This document shows positions 63,226-64,000 of a stretch of 64,000 nt of DNA, piece after piece. Source of the stretch: Ephydatia muelleri (taxonomy: Eukaryota > Porifera > Demospongiae > Spongillida > Spongillidae); NCBI GenBank assembly GCA_013339895.1, contig JABACO010000004.1, positions 11,757,545-11,821,544 on the forward strand. Reading direction: 5' to 3'. The notes beneath the pieces are model-generated. The model saw only the letters and a list, made by a program, of their open reading frames with translations. It had not been told where the DNA came from and did not search any database. The translations under genes were made by a program, and so were the position numbers. Position 1 is the stretch's first letter. Every line of letters begins with the position of its first letter.

Positions 63226-63233
63226 TTTATATA
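63226..63233 (-). promoter_or_regulatory. TATA box of protein F gene
   Basis: TATATAAA on the minus strand, 42 bp before the ATG at 63184; the spacer has room for a start site about 30 bp downstream. Confidence 0.6.
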
Positions 63234-63318
63234 CCTAATCTAGCCACGTTGCGGTCGCTTTTCCCCACTGTTGCGTTATTAGAGTACTCACTCCAGCATG
63301 CAGACACTGAATCAGTCG

Positions 63319-64000
63319 TTAGGGATCACGTGCTGCCATTTCCACATCAGTCTTATGAGCTGCTGCTATCTTGGCCACGATCTCATTATCTCCTTTGTTG
63401 TATGCTCGTACTATCATATTTCGGATAGCCATGTCTCCTATGACATTCACTGCTTCTTTGTACACATCAGGGCAAGTAGGATCAACAGCGGCACCAATAA
63501 CAAGGTTACGATACACATCGCCATTGTACGGCACATTTTTTCCTGGCTCGTCGTTAGGCCCAAGTAGTGCTGCCAGGGTTTTGCAAATGTTGGCCCCCGA
63601 CATCTGAGTTCCCCAGAACTTTCCCTCGATTCTCGTCTGCGACCCTCTGTCTCCCGGGTGCCATTTACATTTAATGACGTACTCAGCCAATTGGTCAAGG
63701 TGACGCTCAAGGTGACCGCCGTATTCAACAATTCTACATCTGTCAGCATCAAATAGAGGTTTCGTGCTAATTGTTGTTTGTCTCTTAACTGGAGCTCTAG
63801 ATGCATTGTCAGCGACACTATTGGGTCTTCTTGTTGACAGCTTCTGTTTAATCTTAGCACTGACATCAATTCCGTCACTGTCACGTACACGTTTTTGCTG
63901 TGTAGATGCCTGTGGTCTAGTCCTAGTTTCTTCATCCACAACAACTGGATCTGCAATGACCGGTACAGATGGAGCTTGCTCAGTATGGCTGTCAGATGGA
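63319..64000 (-). CDS. Virus-like protein G, 5' end outside window
   Basis: Open from the right edge (codon phase 63997-63999) to a stop at 63319-63321, at least 226 codons. A basic, low-complexity part (VSAKIKQKLSTRRP) is followed by a compact domain: LFDADRCRIVEYGGHLERHL, YVIKCKWHPGDRGSQTRIEG, TLAALLGPNDEPGKNVPYNG and a helical end (VIGDMAIRNMIVRAYNKGDN). No family recognised. It lies upstream of protein F in the same direction, with a 134-bp gap. Start codon not visible. Confidence 0.5.
   Translation of the reverse strand, partial: PSDSHTEQAPSVPVIADPVVVDEETRTRPQASTQQKRVRDSDGIDVSAKIKQKLSTRRPNSVADNASRAPVKRQTTISTKPLFDADRCRIVEYGGHLERHLDQLAEYVIKCKWHPGDRGSQTRIEGKFWGTQMSGANICKTLAALLGPNDEPGKNVPYNGDVYRNLVIGAAVDPTCPDVYKEAVNVIGDMAIRNMIVRAYNKGDNEIVAKIAAAHKTDVEMAARDP

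Larger units (their letters stand above)
54146..64000. mobile_element. Integrated ambisense DNA-virus-like element (right end outside window)
   Basis: A compact block without the decay seen to its left. Four plus-strand frames (54604-58604) converge on three minus-strand frames (58591-64000), with their stop codons overlapping by 14 bp. One protein has superfamily-3 helicase motifs in the style of parvovirus NS1. The left side shows a perfect 132-bp palindrome and a cluster of 9-bp iterons. Genes are tightly packed, have their own TATA boxes and use one short intron. The layout resembles ambisense densoviruses, but the length (over 9.8 kb) and the other proteins do not fit Parvoviridae. No DNA polymerase B, retroviral-type integrase, packaging ATPase or phospholipase A2 motif is visible in the part present. 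Left limit set at the palindrome by inference. Confidence 0.7.

Noticed and set aside
54604..64000. Classification as a Polinton/Maverick or bidnavirus
   Set aside because: No DNA polymerase B, integrase, cysteine protease or packaging ATPase motifs are visible in the seven frames; the missing right part could still change this.

Overview
The window is eukaryotic nuclear DNA from an invertebrate animal. Intron-split genes of animal type sit among simple-sequence tracts, minisatellites and many broken mobile elements. The mix of element families (BEN-domain genes, YR retroelements, orphan integrase-core genes, and lineage-expanded genes I remember from sponges and cnidarians) suggests a sponge or similar early-branching animal. 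That last step is inference.

Region 1 (1-14638) carries host genes. The 3' part of a DDX42-type DEAD-box helicase runs 1538-9677 in eleven exons, and its introns are swollen by minisatellites and a 2.3 kb long-inverted-repeat element. A minus-strand homologue of C18orf21/RMP24 (RNase MRP-associated) follows at 10638-11483. It is head-to-head, 128 bp apart, with a complete 13-exon SENP1/2-type SUMO protease (11612-14638, 636 codons).

Region 2 (14639-54145) is a mobile-element graveyard. It holds two non-coding terminal- or inverted-repeat units, a pogo/Tigger remnant, two Ngaro/DIRS-like tyrosine-recombinase retroelements (one with textbook split direct repeats), and a roughly 360-bp exon-like satellite in two arrays. 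One array is split by a 4.1 kb inverted-repeat element that contains a BEN-domain gene and a decayed Tc1 copy. Also present are a single decayed HADHA exon, a piggyBac N-terminus, integrase-core and other element-derived fragments, a transposase-like ORF fused to the satellite, and a Ty3/gypsy copy with integrase before reverse transcriptase.

Region 3 (54146-64000, open at the right edge) is the most unusual part. It is an ambisense block that looks like an integrated, largely intact DNA virus. It begins with a perfect 132-bp palindrome and seven copies of a 9-bp iteron. A plus-strand TATA-driven gene set (54604-58604, including a 47-bp intron) converges on a minus-strand set (58591-64000). 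The minus set includes a replicase with superfamily-3 helicase motifs and a possible HUH motif, of the kind found in parvovirus NS1. The other proteins (about 548, 250, 266, 197, 933 and at least 227 residues) match no family I can name, and the block is already longer than a parvovirus genome.
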